A stretch of 64,000 bases of DNA from CAWGAJ01 sp963820545 (GCA_963820545.1 CAWGAJ010000001.1:2232001-2296000); one strand, 5' to 3'; shown: positions 51,550 to 62,857, numbered from the stretch's first letter. Made by a program: numbers and translations. Notes: generated by a model from the letters alone, not told the origin.

Positions 51550-52442
51550 AAAGCTATGCTCCGCTCAACGAATCCTGCCTGATCAATTTAGCGCGGAAGT
51601 TGCTCTTTTGGCGTTTGGAAAACAACCAAAGGATTTTGGAACTTTTCGACCCCTGGACGCAGAATTCCGCCTGGCCGACGCGGAAGTTCGACGCGCGGGC
51701 GCAATATTGTCTCCTGGGAAACGAGGTCCTGGGAATCCTGGAACCCGACGGACATTTTGTGTTGTTGAATTTGTCCGATGGTCGCATGCTGATCGAACTC
51801 CAGTTGCAAGCCGAGCCGCTTTTGACCGACTTGACGGTGTTTGAAGGGGATGATCGATATTTAGTGTTAAGCCATAATTCACAACCGGTTTCCCCGTCGT
51901 CCCCGCCGCGTCCCACGCTGCCCTTGCCCGGCGTTTTGCCCAAACCTGTTTTACAAGGCCGGCTATATGCCATCGATAAAAGCGGAAAGTTGCTCTGGCC
52001 GGAACCGGTGGAGATTCGCGAACAGCAATTGCTGGGCAATCAACCGCCGGGTTTGCCAGTCCTCATGTTTGCCTGCCAAACTTACGAGAATAAACAAAAA
52101 TCGCCGGGCCGTTCTCAATGCTCCATGTTGGCGATTGATAAAAGAAGCGGACGAATAGTTTATAACAATGTTTTTTCCAATCTCTCAGGAATTTTCAACA
52201 TCGTGGGAAACGCCGAAAAGAAGACGATCGATATAATCATGCAGCGCAGAACCATCACCTTGACATTCACCGACAAGCCGCCTCTGCCGCCCAACAATGA
52301 CGCGGAGAAGAAAAAGGCTGAACAGCCCCAGGAAAAAACGTTCCGGGCCTTACTCCAATCGCTGGAAAAGGGCGTGGAGCAGTTGCTCGGCCCGCCCCGG
52401 AAGGGCGAGGGTGAAAGTGAAGAGGAAGAACCGCCTGGATAA
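51546..52442 (+). CDS. giant PQQ-like / TPR protein, C-terminal frame segment
   Basis: This frame begins VKSYAPLNESCLINL, directly following ...EQAVRK of the preceding frame, then RLENNQRILELFDPWTQ, LLGNEVLGILEPDGHFVL and RLYAIDKSGKLLWPEP, which are further propeller strands. It ends in a Lys/Glu/Pro-rich tail. Read alone it lacks an N-terminus and signal peptide, so it is the C-terminal 295 residues of the same protein. Confidence 0.8.
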   Translation, partial: VKSYAPLNESCLINLARKLLFWRLENNQRILELFDPWTQNSAWPTRKFDARAQYCLLGNEVLGILEPDGHFVLLNLSDGRMLIELQLQAEPLLTDLTVFEGDDRYLVLSHNSQPVSPSSPPRPTLPLPGVLPKPVLQGRLYAIDKSGKLLWPEPVEIREQQLLGNQPPGLPVLMFACQTYENKQKSPGRSQCSMLAIDKRSGRIVYNNVFSNLSGIFNIVGNAEKKTIDIIMQRRTITLTFTDKPPLPPNNDAEKKKAEQPQEKTFRALLQSLEKGVEQLLGPPRKGEGESEEEEPPG

Positions 52443-52465
52443 CATTTGAGTCTCTAAATGAAGGT

Positions 52466-52786
52466 ATGAAGAGTAAATTACTGTTTTTCTGGATTGTGAT
52501 GTTCTCGGCCGCTATATGGCCGGTTATCACGGCGGCGGGCGTAAAAAACGCCGACGTGGATCGAGTCGTCAACCGCGGGTTGGAGTGGCTGGCCGCGCAT
52601 CAGTCGCGCCTGGGTCATTGGACGGCCAATAACGATCGCTATCCCACGCCCATGACCGCGCTGTCGGGAATCGCCTTGTTGTGCGAAGGCTCCACCACCA
52701 TGCAGGGCAAATATGCGCCGAACATCCGCCGCGCCGTGGATTATCTCGTCAGCCATAGCCGCCATAACGGACTGATCGGCGACCCT
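52466..52786 (+). CDS. prenyltransferase / squalene-cyclase-like toroid protein, N-terminal frame segment
   Basis: A signal peptide (MKSKLLFFWIVMFSAAIWP) and RGLEWLAAHQSRLGHWTAN begin the alpha-toroid repeats. The frame breaks after GLIGDPR. Inserting one base at about 52787 continues DDRYTYGHGFSMLFLSQ in the next frame. It is 24 bases downstream of the PQQ-like gene and in the same operon. Confidence 0.82.
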
Positions 52787-52788
52787 CG

Positions 52789-53490
52789 CGCGACGATCGT
52801 TATACCTACGGCCACGGGTTTTCCATGCTTTTCCTGTCGCAAGTGCTGGGCGAAGAGGAAGATGCCGAGCGCCGCGCGCAACTGATCGACGTTTTAACCC
52901 GGGCCGTGGTTTTTACGGGCGAGGCCCAGACCGAACCGGGAGGTTGGGGCTACGTCAGCGCCAAGGACGGCGGCGGATTCGACGAGGGCTCGACCACGAT
53001 CACCCAAATCCAAGGCCTGCGCGGCTGTCGCAACGCCGGCATACCCGTTCCCAAAGAAATCATCGATAAAGCCGTTAAATACATCAAAAACTGCACCGGC
53101 AGCGACGGCGGCGTACAGTACAATTCCAAGGGCGGCGGAGGACGGCCGGCCATAACCGCGGCGGCCATCGCCTGCCTGTTTAACGCCGGCGAGTACGACA
53201 GCGAATACGTCCCCAGACTGATGAAATACTGCCACAAGCAACTCGACAACATTTCCAATCAGGGTTTCGGCCATTGGCATTATGCACACTACTACTACGC
53301 CCAGGTTCTTTATCGCGAAGGCGGCAAGAGTTGGGAGGACTATCGCGATAAAATATTCGAGCGGATCGTTCAAGACGCCGCCGCCGACGGTTCCTGGAAC
53401 CAAGGTTACATCGGTTCTGTCTACACCACCGCCACCAATCTCACCATCCTGCAAATCCCCAAAGGCGCCTTGCCCATTTATCAACGCTGA
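52789..53490 (+). CDS. prenyltransferase / squalene-cyclase-like toroid protein, C-terminal frame segment
   Basis: 234 residues with toroid repeats TEPGGWGYVSAKDGGGFDEG, KNCTGSDGGVQYN and GHWHYAHYYYAQVLY. These are the (K/R)xGG-x-W/Y repeat units of squalene-hopene cyclase and prenyltransferase folds. No DXDD motif of cyclases is apparent, so it is probably a structural or ligand-binding paralogue, exported by the upstream signal peptide. Such proteins commonly sit with MoxR/Bat genes in planctomycetes; this is recalled, not checked. Confidence 0.85.
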   Translation, partial: RDDRYTYGHGFSMLFLSQVLGEEEDAERRAQLIDVLTRAVVFTGEAQTEPGGWGYVSAKDGGGFDEGSTTITQIQGLRGCRNAGIPVPKEIIDKAVKYIKNCTGSDGGVQYNSKGGGGRPAITAAAIACLFNAGEYDSEYVPRLMKYCHKQLDNISNQGFGHWHYAHYYYAQVLYREGGKSWEDYRDKIFERIVQDAAADGSWNQGYIGSVYTTATNLTILQIPKGALPIYQR

Positions 53491-53535
53491 TCGCCGCCCC
53501 ATAGCCCACTATAATCATGAATGATATTTCTCGCG

Positions 53536-53664
53536 TGCCACGATCAATCGACCATGCCGACCATGCTGCGCACGGTGCCCGATGGTGCCCGTTGGTGCCC
53601 GGCTTGCAAGCAGTCCTTTTTTCTCAGGTTTTGCGGCACTGCTTCTGGCGAAGCAGTGGCACGC
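53536..53664. repeat. compound GTGGCAC / CATGGTGCCC palindromic repeat
   Basis: GTGCCACG opens the unit, ATCGACCATG ... CATGCTGCGCACGGTGCCC and GGTGCCCGTTGGTGCCC follow, and GCACTGCTTC-TGGC-GAAGCAGTG + GCACGCC closes it. The inner part matches the insert at 41745-41780. Confidence 0.7.
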
Positions 53665-53716
53665 CGCGTTTTTCAGTGGGCGAGATAAAAGGCAACAATC
53701 CCTAAGAAAGACAAAC

Positions 53717-54772
<1,056 letters not shown>

Positions 54773-55655
54773 AACAATCAAACGGATCGCGCGGCTCGAT
54801 CTCCGTGCCCGGTACGTGGTGGAAGGTTTCCTTTCCGGACTGCACCGCAGCCCGTACTATGGGCAGTCGATCGAGTTCCGCCAGCATCGGCAGTATACTT
54901 ACGGCGACGATCCGCGTTACGTCGATTGGAAGGTCTGGGCCAAACAGGATCGCTATTATGTGAAGCAGTTTGAGGAGGAAACCAATCTGCGCTGCACCCT
55001 GTTGTGCGACGTTTCGGGCAGCATGCTTTACGGCAAGGGCGCGATGAACAAGTACGAATACGGTTGCAGCATCGCCGCCTGCCTGGCCTATTTGCTCTTA
55101 AGGCAACAGGACGCCGTGGGCTGCGTGGCCTTCGACGACGCCGTGCGCATGACCGTGCCGCAAAGGACCAAGCGCAATCATCTCGATTCGATCATTCAGG
55201 CCTTGGAGACCAGCTCGCCGCGAAATAAAACCGACATGTATCAGATTCTCCGCAACGTGGCGGAGAACTATCCGCGCCGCGGCATGATGGTGCTGGTTTC
55301 CGATTTGCTCGTCCCGCGCGAGGGCTTGTTCAAGGGACTCAGGCTGCTCAGGAGCCGAGGCCAAGACGTGATGGTGTTTCATGTGCTCGACGACGACGAA
55401 TTGGATTTTCCTTTTACCGGGCCGACGCGTTTCGAGGGTTTGGAAACCCTGGAGCAACTTCGCTGCAATCCGCGCGCGCTGCGGGAAGGTTATTTGGCTG
55501 CTCTAGGGGCCTATCTGGAAGAAGTGCGCATGGGTTGTTCGCGGCATCAAGCCGATTATATCCAATTACGCACCGGTCAGCCGCTGGACGCCGCCTTGGC
55601 CGCGTATTTGAGCAACCGGCTGGGAAAACAACGGAAATAGAAAGGATTAAGTTTT

Positions 55656-55680
55656 CGTTCCCAGGCAGAGCCTGGGAACG
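55656..55680. repeat. palindrome CGTTCCCAGGC-AGA-GCCTGGGAACG
   Basis: Perfect 11-base stem between the DUF58 and BatA-like genes, 24 bases before the latter's start. A relative lies at 18791-18812. Confidence 0.8.
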
Positions 55681-55703
55681 ATATGCAACTAGCATAAAAT
55701 CAC

Positions 55704-55961
55704 ATGCCGACGTTTGTTCATCCACTACTGCTTTGGGGACTGCCGCTGGTCGCCTTGCCGGTGTTGATCCATTTGATCAACATACTGCGCCATCGGCGCG
55801 TCGAGTGGGCGGCCATGGAATTCCTGTTGGTGAGCCAGAAGAAGCATCACACCTGGGTGCTGCTGAAGCAACTTTTTTTACTGCTGCTGCGCATGATGGC
55901 GATCGCGGCAATTGTTTTACTGGTGGCCCAACCATTACTTCGCCCTGAGTGGGCGCGCTTT
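55704..55961 (+). CDS. BatA-like VWA membrane protein, N-terminal frame segment
   Basis: 86 residues: FVHPLLLWGLPLVALPVLIH, broken here as FVHPLLLWGL and PLVALPVLIHLIN, with RHRRVEWAAMEFLL, the BatA N-terminal signature (aerotolerance regulator), then a second helix. The frame is lost at about 55960 in a T-run (CTTTTGG). Inserting one base gives EWARLLAGAKTHHVILLDD, which continues in the next frame. Confidence 0.85.
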
Positions 55962-57907
55962 TGGCCGGGGCCAAGACTCATCACGTAATCCTCTTGGACG
56001 ACAGTTTTTCCATGTCGGACCATTGGGCCGATACCAGCGCCTTTGCCGAGGCCCAGCAGGTAATCAAACGCATCGGGGCCGAGGCCGCCCGTCAGGCGCA
56101 GCCCCAATTGTTCACCCTGCTGCCTTTTTCACATTACCGGCAGCGGCATGGCGCGGCGCAAAACGATTTGATTAACTGCCGCGTAGACGTCGATTTCCGG
56201 GAAAAACTGGGCCAAACGCTGAAGAAAATCCAGGTTTCGCAAACCGCCGCCGGGCCTTCTGAAGCCTTGCGCACCATTGGTCAGATACTCGGCAAAGCAG
56301 AAGATGAACGGCGAATTTTGTATATCATATCCGACTTCCGCGCACGGGAGTGGAACGATCCGGCGGAGATGAAAAAACTGCTTCAACAGTGGCAGGCCGC
56401 GGAGGGTGAAAAAATCCATCTTGTTAATTGCATTGAAAGCGTCCATCCTAATCTGGTGATCAATTCCTTGGCCTGGGAAGAAGGCATCCATGCCGCCGGA
56501 GTGCCCTGGTTCATGGAGGCGGCGGTTACGAATTTCGGCAAGACTGCGGCCAGGGACGTATCCGTGTCGTTGAGCGAAGACGGACACGCCCGGCCCGGGG
56601 TAATTTTGGCAGAGATTCCGCCCGGGAAAACGGTGAAGGCGCGTTTCCAGGTTAATTTTGCCGCGGCCGGATCACACCAAATCGCCGCCCGGCTGGAAGG
56701 CGACGCGGTGGACGCCGACAACTATCGTTTTTTCACCGTCGATTTGCCCGATGAAGTGCCCCTGCTCTTGATCGACGGCGCGACCGAAGCCCGCGACGCA
56801 CGCTTCCTCAGTTGGGCCGCTGATCCCGGCGGAGCGGTGCGCACCGGATTGAAACCGCAATTGGAAACGCCGCGGTTTCTCAGCCTTAAACCGCTGCAAA
56901 ATTACAGGGCGATTATGTTGGCCAATGTCGAACGCCTCGATCAGTCGGCCATCAAAGCCCTGGAGCAATATGTTTCGGCGGGCGGCGGCGTGGCGTTCTT
57001 CCTGGGTGAACTGAGCCAAGCCATATTTTATAATGAAGCATTGTACCGCCAGGGCAAGGGACTCTTCCCTTTGCCGCTTAAAGGTCCGGCCGAGTTACCG
57101 GTGGATCGGCTGGAAACCGCCGCGGACGTGCAAGTGGACAAACATTTTATCTTTCGCGTTTTCGCCGAGCGACGCGAAACGTTTTTGCAAACCGTGATGG
57201 TGCATCGTTACTTTGCCGTGCCTGAAGATTGGAAGCCGGCGAGCGATTCGAGCGTCCGCGTCTTGGCCCGGCTGCGCAACGGCGCGCCGTTGGTGGTGGA
57301 ACAGGCTTTCGGCAAGGGTCGGGTGGTGGCTTTCTTGACCACTGCCGCACCCACCTGGAATAACTGGGCGCGAAATCCAACCTTCGTGGTGATCTGTCAG
57401 GACTTGGCGGCCTACCTTTCGCAAAAAGCCGCGACCGAGAGTTCGCGCCTGGTGGACGAGCCTCTGGAATTGACCCTCAATGTGGCTAAATATCGGGCGC
57501 AAGCGCGTTTTGTCACCCCGCGCGAGGCTGACCGGCCCGCGGCCGCCGTCGAGGCCGTGCCCAATGCCGAAGGTAAAATTTCCTTCACCTTCAGCGAAAC
57601 CGACAGCAGCGGCATTTACGAGGTTCAGCTTACGCGGAGCGATAATTCAGCCGAAATTCGCCGTTATGCCTTCAACGTGAATCCGGCCGAAGGCAATCTG
57701 GCTGCCCTGGACAAGTCCCAACTGGCCGAACGGTTAAAGGGTCTGAAATATGATTATGAACAAGCATCGATATTCCCATCGGCCGCGGAGGAAACCACAG
57801 GATACAATCTGAGCGAGATTATTTTATACGCCTTGATTTTGTTGCTTTTAGGCGAACAGATACTCGCCTGGTCGGCTAGTTATCATCCGGCGCACCGCGA
57901 GCGGTAG
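55961..57907 (+). CDS. BatA-like VWA membrane protein, C-terminal frame segment
   Basis: About 648 residues. It opens with a VWA domain (VILLDDSFSMSD, DDSxS motif). A middle CARDB-like region follows (EEGIHAAGVPWFMEAAVTNF), then a GATase-like module (LLLIDGATEARDARF ... YVSAGGGVAFFLGE), and finally a single transmembrane helix near the C-terminus (EIILYALILLLLGEQ). Joined with the preceding segment it is a complete protein of about 734 residues anchored at both ends. Confidence 0.85.
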   Translation: MAGAKTHHVILLDDSFSMSDHWADTSAFAEAQQVIKRIGAEAARQAQPQLFTLLPFSHYRQRHGAAQNDLINCRVDVDFREKLGQTLKKIQVSQTAAGPSEALRTIGQILGKAEDERRILYIISDFRAREWNDPAEMKKLLQQWQAAEGEKIHLVNCIESVHPNLVINSLAWEEGIHAAGVPWFMEAAVTNFGKTAARDVSVSLSEDGHARPGVILAEIPPGKTVKARFQVNFAAAGSHQIAARLEGDAVDADNYRFFTVDLPDEVPLLLIDGATEARDARFLSWAADPGGAVRTGLKPQLETPRFLSLKPLQNYRAIMLANVERLDQSAIKALEQYVSAGGGVAFFLGELSQAIFYNEALYRQGKGLFPLPLKGPAELPVDRLETAADVQVDKHFIFRVFAERRETFLQTVMVHRYFAVPEDWKPASDSSVRVLARLRNGAPLVVEQAFGKGRVVAFLTTAAPTWNNWARNPTFVVICQDLAAYLSQKAATESSRLVDEPLELTLNVAKYRAQARFVTPREADRPAAAVEAVPNAEGKISFTFSETDSSGIYEVQLTRSDNSAEIRRYAFNVNPAEGNLAALDKSQLAERLKGLKYDYEQASIFPSAAEETTGYNLSEIILYALILLLLGEQILAWSASYHPAHRER

Positions 57908-57926
57908 CGGCGTCAGGGGGTGCGCG

Positions 57927-60503
57927 ATGATGCACGCCAACTTGCCGCTCGTGGCCGACGGCGTTTCCCGCGCCAGGTTCGAATGGGGGCGGATCCAAGC
58001 CAATTCCGATTGGCTTCTGCCCGTGACGGCGTGCGTGTTGATTATGCTCTTTGTCCGCTATATCTATCGGCGCGACGCCGTCGAATTGCGGCCGCTTGCC
58101 GGCTGGCTGCTTACGGCGCTAAGGACGGCAACGTTTCTTGGACTGTTGATCATTTACTTGGAACCTCAATGGCGCTTGGAGCGTGAAGTGGTGCGCAACT
58201 CCCGCGTGGCATTGCTGGTGGATACCAGTTTGAGCATGGGCTTAAGCGACAGCGAAGCGGAGCCGGCTGCTGCCGTGAAGACCAGTGACATAAAAGCACT
58301 GGCTGACAAGCAGCCAGTGGCACCCACAGCAGGGGCTGGCAAGCAGCCAATGGCGCCCAGTCGCGTGCATCAAGTGGCCTCGCTACTAAAAGAATCAGAC
58401 TTGATCGAACGTCTCCGTAGAATTCACGACGTTTCGGTGTTCCAATTCAACGACGAGCTGAAAGCCGATCGCGCACTGACCTTGGCCAAGCAAAAAGAAT
58501 CAGCTCAGGCAGAGAACTCCCCGGGCAATGTCGTTGATGATCGAACCCAAGCCGTTCCAATAGATAGATCGGGAGTCGAGGCTGAAAAAGCCATCAATTG
58601 GGATAAATACCTTTTGCCATCGGGCACGGAAACCCGGCTGGGGCAGGCGCTTAAGGAATTGATCCAGAACGAGCGCGGCCTGCCGCTTTCGGGCATTGTC
58701 CTTTTTAGCGACGGCGGCCAAAACGCCGGCATCTTGCCCGATGCGGCGATTCAGTCGGCCCGCGAAAGCAAAGTGCCGATCTTCGTCGTGGGTCTGGGTT
58801 CCGACAAACAACCGAAAAATGTGCTGGTAAGCGATTTGATCGTTCCTGCCCGGGCGTATCCGGGCAACCGCTATAGCGTGACCGGTTTTATCCAGGCTCG
58901 GCACATGGCGGGCGAAACGGTCGACGTGCAAATTCTTTCCCGGCCCGCAGGAACGGTGGCCGCGGAGGAAGGCACGGGCAAGGTGCTCGACAGCCGGCAG
59001 ATCACGCTCGGCGGGGACGGCGAAATAGTGCCGGTCAAATTCGATTTAATGCCCGAGGAACCTGGCCGGCGCACGATCTGCTTTCGCGTGCAAACGGCCG
59101 GCCCACAGCGAAATCCGAAGGATAGTATCCGCGAAGCCGAGATCGAAATTGTCGATCGCAAAAATCACGTATTGCTATTTGCCGGCGGGCCCATGCGGGA
59201 CTACCAATTCCTCCGCACGCTGCTTTATCGCGACAGTTCCACGACATTGGACGTGCTTCTTCAGACCGGCCAGGAAGGCATGTCGCAGGAGGGCAAGATC
59301 CTGCACGAATTTCCCTCTACCCGGCAAGCCCTGTACGATTATGATTGCGTGGCGGCGTTCGATCCCGACTGGCAGGCCCTGAGCGCCGCGCAAGTCGAAC
59401 TACTGGAGAGCTGGGTAGCGGACCAAGGCGGCGGCTTGATCGTGGTGGCCGGACCGATTCACAGCGGCAAGGCGATCAACAACTGGACGCAAACTCAGAC
59501 CTTAACGCCGATTCGCAATTTATATCCCGTGGAATTTCCCCGTCGCTTGTTCGTGGCCGAAAGCGGCATGTATTCCTCGCCCGACGCTTGGCCGTTGGAT
59601 TTCACGCGCGAGGGACTGGTAGCCGATTTCCTTTGGTTGGGCGATTCGGCCGCGGCAGGACGGCAGGCCTGGGCGGAATTTCCCGGCGTTTATAGTTTTT
59701 GTCCGGTGCGCAAAGCCAAACCCGGGGCCACGGTCTTTGCGCGTTTCTCCGATCCTCGCACCGCCGAGGGCGGTGAGCTGCCGGTGTACATGGCCGGGCA
59801 ATTTTACGGTTCGGGAAGCGTTTTTTACCTGGGCAGCGGCGAAATGTGGCGGCTCCGGGCGATCGACGAAAGCTACTTCGAACAATTTTATACCAAACTT
59901 ATCCGGCACGTTACCCAAGGACGATTGTTGCGCGGTTCGAGTCGCGGCGTGCTGCTGACCGGTCAGGATCGCTATTTGCTGGGCAATTCCGTGGAGGTTC
60001 GCGCCCAATTGTTGAATTCCCGCTTGGAGCCGCTCGTTGCGCCCGGGGTGGAAATGCAGGTGTTCGCTCCCAGCGGCACCGTGCAAAGCATCACCTTGCG
60101 ACCCGATCCCACCCGGCAAGGAACGTATCAAGGCCATTTTCCCGCCATCGAAGAAGGCGCCTACCGGCTGGAACTGCCGGCGCCGGAAAGTGACAACGAA
60201 CGCCTCGTGCGGAGAATTCAGGTCAAGGTGCCGGAGCTGGAAAGGGAAAATCCCCAACGCAACGACGCGCTCCTGAGCCGGATCGCAAAAGAAACCGGCG
60301 GCAAATATTATCTCGGCGCAGAGGCTGTTTTTCGCGACAGTCCGCCGCTGGTTGAACAATTGAAGGACCGTACGAGCACGATTATTCTCAGCGACGTTCC
60401 CAATCCCAAATGGGAAGAAACCTGGCTGCGTTGGCTGATGTACGCCCTGTGCGGGTTATTGTGTCTGGAATGGTTGATCCGGAGATTAGTCAAGTTGGCA
60501 TAA
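57927..60503 (+). CDS. VWA / GATase-like membrane protein with repeat-derived insert
   Basis: 858 residues. Two or three helices open the protein (about 30-80), then a VWA-like domain (VALLVDTSLSMG, later GIVLFSDGGQNAG). A Ca2+-binding-like beta region and a GATase-like module with DYQFLRTLLYRDS, LLESWVADQGGGLIVVAGPI follow. A final helix (about 835-855) anchors it. Residues 124-144 (ALADKQPVAPTAGAGKQPMA, then PS) are the translation of two GTGGCAC-type palindromic repeats (58297-58358) in the VWA linker. It is the fourth gene of the moxR operon. Confidence 0.88.
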   Translation: MMHANLPLVADGVSRARFEWGRIQANSDWLLPVTACVLIMLFVRYIYRRDAVELRPLAGWLLTALRTATFLGLLIIYLEPQWRLEREVVRNSRVALLVDTSLSMGLSDSEAEPAAAVKTSDIKALADKQPVAPTAGAGKQPMAPSRVHQVASLLKESDLIERLRRIHDVSVFQFNDELKADRALTLAKQKESAQAENSPGNVVDDRTQAVPIDRSGVEAEKAINWDKYLLPSGTETRLGQALKELIQNERGLPLSGIVLFSDGGQNAGILPDAAIQSARESKVPIFVVGLGSDKQPKNVLVSDLIVPARAYPGNRYSVTGFIQARHMAGETVDVQILSRPAGTVAAEEGTGKVLDSRQITLGGDGEIVPVKFDLMPEEPGRRTICFRVQTAGPQRNPKDSIREAEIEIVDRKNHVLLFAGGPMRDYQFLRTLLYRDSSTTLDVLLQTGQEGMSQEGKILHEFPSTRQALYDYDCVAAFDPDWQALSAAQVELLESWVADQGGGLIVVAGPIHSGKAINNWTQTQTLTPIRNLYPVEFPRRLFVAESGMYSSPDAWPLDFTREGLVADFLWLGDSAAAGRQAWAEFPGVYSFCPVRKAKPGATVFARFSDPRTAEGGELPVYMAGQFYGSGSVFYLGSGEMWRLRAIDESYFEQFYTKLIRHVTQGRLLRGSSRGVLLTGQDRYLLGNSVEVRAQLLNSRLEPLVAPGVEMQVFAPSGTVQSITLRPDPTRQGTYQGHFPAIEEGAYRLELPAPESDNERLVRRIQVKVPELERENPQRNDALLSRIAKETGGKYYLGAEAVFRDSPPLVEQLKDRTSTIILSDVPNPKWEETWLRWLMYALCGLLCLEWLIRRLVKLA
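58297..58358. repeat. GTGGCAC-type palindromes inside a coding region
   Basis: CACTGGCTG-ACAAG-CAGCCAGTG + GCACCC, then GGGCTGGCAAGCAGCCAATG + GCGCCC. Both copies are in frame and add about 20 residues between the VWA strand DTSLSMG and the helix RVHQVASLLK. Confidence 0.85.
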
Positions 60504-60510
60504 CATAGCT

Positions 60511-60942
60511 ATGACAAGTGTTGATGATCGACTTCAACTCGCCCCTTCCATTCATGCGCTGCTGGGCACGCTGCGGCGCCGCATTCGGCGGTATGTATGG
60601 GCGGAAGGCATAGCCAACGGCCTGGCGTGGCTGGGCACGGCGTTTTGGCTCAGCTTGGCAACAGATTGGTTTTTTGAGCCGCCTCTTCGGGGTCGCCTTT
60701 TGATGATCGCCGCGGCGATCGGCGTGTTGGCGGTCCTGTTTGTGCGGCAGATCGGACGGCGGGCGTTCGTGCGCTTGACCAACAGCAACATGGCCACCGT
60801 GTTGGAGCGCCGTTTCCCACAACTAAATGACAGCCTGCTGACGGCCGTGGTCCTTTGCGGCACTGAGGGGCGAAATGTGGGCTTCAATGAGGAGCTGCTT
60901 TTCCGCGTTTGCCAGACGGCCGCCCAGAATATAAAAACAGTG
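60511..60942 (+). CDS. large coiled-coil membrane protein, N-terminal frame segment
   Basis: MTSVDDRLQLAPSIHALLGT begins a protein with two helices (about 36-80) and a soluble stretch NSNMATVLERRFPQLNDSLL. The frame breaks after AAQNIKTV. Inserting one base at about 60941 gives TVALDEVFNPRPLRNSIIAA, continued in the next frame. Such proteins of planctomycete bat operons resemble the DUF4175 family, which is a loose match. Confidence 0.75.
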
Positions 60943-62852
60943 CGCTGGATGAGGTATTCAATCCCCGGCCTTTGCGCAATAGTATCATCGCGGCCATCTT
61001 GCTGATCTTCAGCGTGTTGGTATTCGGTATTGTGTGTCCCCGGGCCATGGGCACTTGGGCGCGGCGGAACCTGGCCTTCTCCGAGCAACTATGGCCGCGC
61101 CTGACGCGCCTGGAGCTGGATGGTTTTCCCGGAGGCGTGCGCAAGGTTGCCCGGGGCGCGGACGTGGATATTGTTGTGCGGGCCGACACGGCCATGCCCA
61201 AGGTTCCCCAAGTGGTGGAAATCCGCTATCGAGAGGAAGGCGGCGGCAGCGGACGAGTGGCGATGAACCGCGTGGGCATTGCCGATCCAGCCAAGGATCG
61301 CTACCAGGAATTCGTTTGTACGCGGCGCAACGTGCTTGCGCCGATCCGCTTTAACGTCTATGGAGGCGATGCCGTAATTGCCGGGCAAAGGATCGAGGTT
61401 GTCGACAATCCTACAATTACATTGACGGCCGATTGTGAATTTCCCGCTTACATGGATCGTCCGCCCCGGTCGCTGCCGGCTACCGGGGTAATGCCCTTGC
61501 CACAGGGCAGCCGGATAACCATTCATGCCAATTCCAATAAGGAGCTGACGCGCGTGCAAATCGATACGCTCTTGGATGGACAGGAATCGCCGCCGGCAAC
61601 GCAGTTGATCGAAAAAAATAATTTATCGGCGGACCGCCGGGGATTTGATTACATCCTGCCCTCGCTCGATAAAAACACAACCCTACTCATTACGCTCTTC
61701 GACAGCGATGGCATTAAAAGCCGCGAGCCAGTGCGATTGACTCTGGAGGCCGTGGCCGATCAGGCGCCACAAGTCGTTGCCCAACTGGAAGGCCTTGGCA
61801 TGGCTATTACGCCGCAGGCCCGCGCGGGAATTGTCGGCCGAGTGACCGATGATTACGGCATCGGTAAAATCTGGTTTGAATATGCCCTGGACCAGGCAAA
61901 GCCCGAAACCGTCACGATACATTCACCCCGGCAACATTCCCTTGAGTTTGTCTTGGATCCGCGCGATGCCGCCCTGGAAGTACGCGACTTGAAACTCAAG
62001 CCGGGCCAAAAACTACTCCTCGGCGTTGCCGCGGCCGACCTCTGCAGCCTGGCTAAAGGTCCCAACGTGGGATTCAGCGAACGCTGGCTGCTGGACGTGG
62101 TCACCGCCGATCAACTGCAAACCTTGCTCAAGGCCCGCGAACTGGTGCTGCGCCAGCGATTCGAAGCGCTCATCAAGGAAACCGGCGAAACCCGCGATCT
62201 GGTGGCCCGCATGGAGTTTTCCGCCGCCGATTCCCCGAGTGAGTCAACCGCCGGAGAAGCGGATAAAGTCCAGAAAGGCAACAAAACCGCCGCAGGCGAT
62301 AAACTCAAGGACGCCGATAAAGCGGCAAATCCCCACCTGGAACCAAATGACGAATCCAATAGCGACCTTTCGGCCGATGCCGCAGCACGGCGGCTTACCT
62401 TACATATCCTGCGCGTGCAAAGGGCGCTGACGAACAGCCGTAAAGGCGCCCAGGAGATCCTTGGTCTGGCCGAGGCCTTCGCGGACATTTACAAACAACT
62501 CGACAGCAACCGCATCGACAACGCGGAACTCAAGCAGCGGCTCCAGTTGGGCATTGCCGATCCCCTGCGAATAATCGCCGAGAAAATGCTGCCGGAATTG
62601 GAACGCCGACTGGACAATCTCCAGTCGTGCCTGGAGGACGTCAATCGCGCTCCGCCGGCCCGCGACAATGTGCTCGGCCAGGCCGGAGAGGTGCTCACGG
62701 CCATGCGGCGCGTGCTTGACCGGATGATCGAATTGCAGGATTATAATGAAATGGTGGAAATGCTCCGCGATATTATCAAGACGCAGGATCAACTCAGGCA
62801 ACAAACCGACCAGCGCCGTAAACAAATGATCCGTGAGTTTATGAAGGAGTAA
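60942..62852 (+). CDS. large coiled-coil membrane protein, C-terminal frame segment
   Basis: About 636 residues. A transmembrane helix (NSIIAAILLIFSVLVFGIVC) is followed by immunoglobulin-like beta regions (SRITIHANSNKELTRVQIDT, DDYGIGKIWFEYALDQ) and an extended C-terminal coiled coil (from about 400) ending RKQMIREFMKE. Joined with the upstream segment it makes about 780 residues. Function is unknown; position suggests a structural part of the Bat-type envelope complex. Confidence 0.78.
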   Translation, partial: ALDEVFNPRPLRNSIIAAILLIFSVLVFGIVCPRAMGTWARRNLAFSEQLWPRLTRLELDGFPGGVRKVARGADVDIVVRADTAMPKVPQVVEIRYREEGGGSGRVAMNRVGIADPAKDRYQEFVCTRRNVLAPIRFNVYGGDAVIAGQRIEVVDNPTITLTADCEFPAYMDRPPRSLPATGVMPLPQGSRITIHANSNKELTRVQIDTLLDGQESPPATQLIEKNNLSADRRGFDYILPSLDKNTTLLITLFDSDGIKSREPVRLTLEAVADQAPQVVAQLEGLGMAITPQARAGIVGRVTDDYGIGKIWFEYALDQAKPETVTIHSPRQHSLEFVLDPRDAALEVRDLKLKPGQKLLLGVAAADLCSLAKGPNVGFSERWLLDVVTADQLQTLLKARELVLRQRFEALIKETGETRDLVARMEFSAADSPSESTAGEADKVQKGNKTAAGDKLKDADKAANPHLEPNDESNSDLSADAAARRLTLHILRVQRALTNSRKGAQEILGLAEAFADIYKQLDSNRIDNAELKQRLQLGIADPLRIIAEKMLPELERRLDNLQSCLEDVNRAPPARDNVLGQAGEVLTAMRRVLDRMIELQDYNEMVEMLRDIIKTQDQLRQQTDQRRKQMIREFMKE

Positions 62853-62857
62853 ATAAT

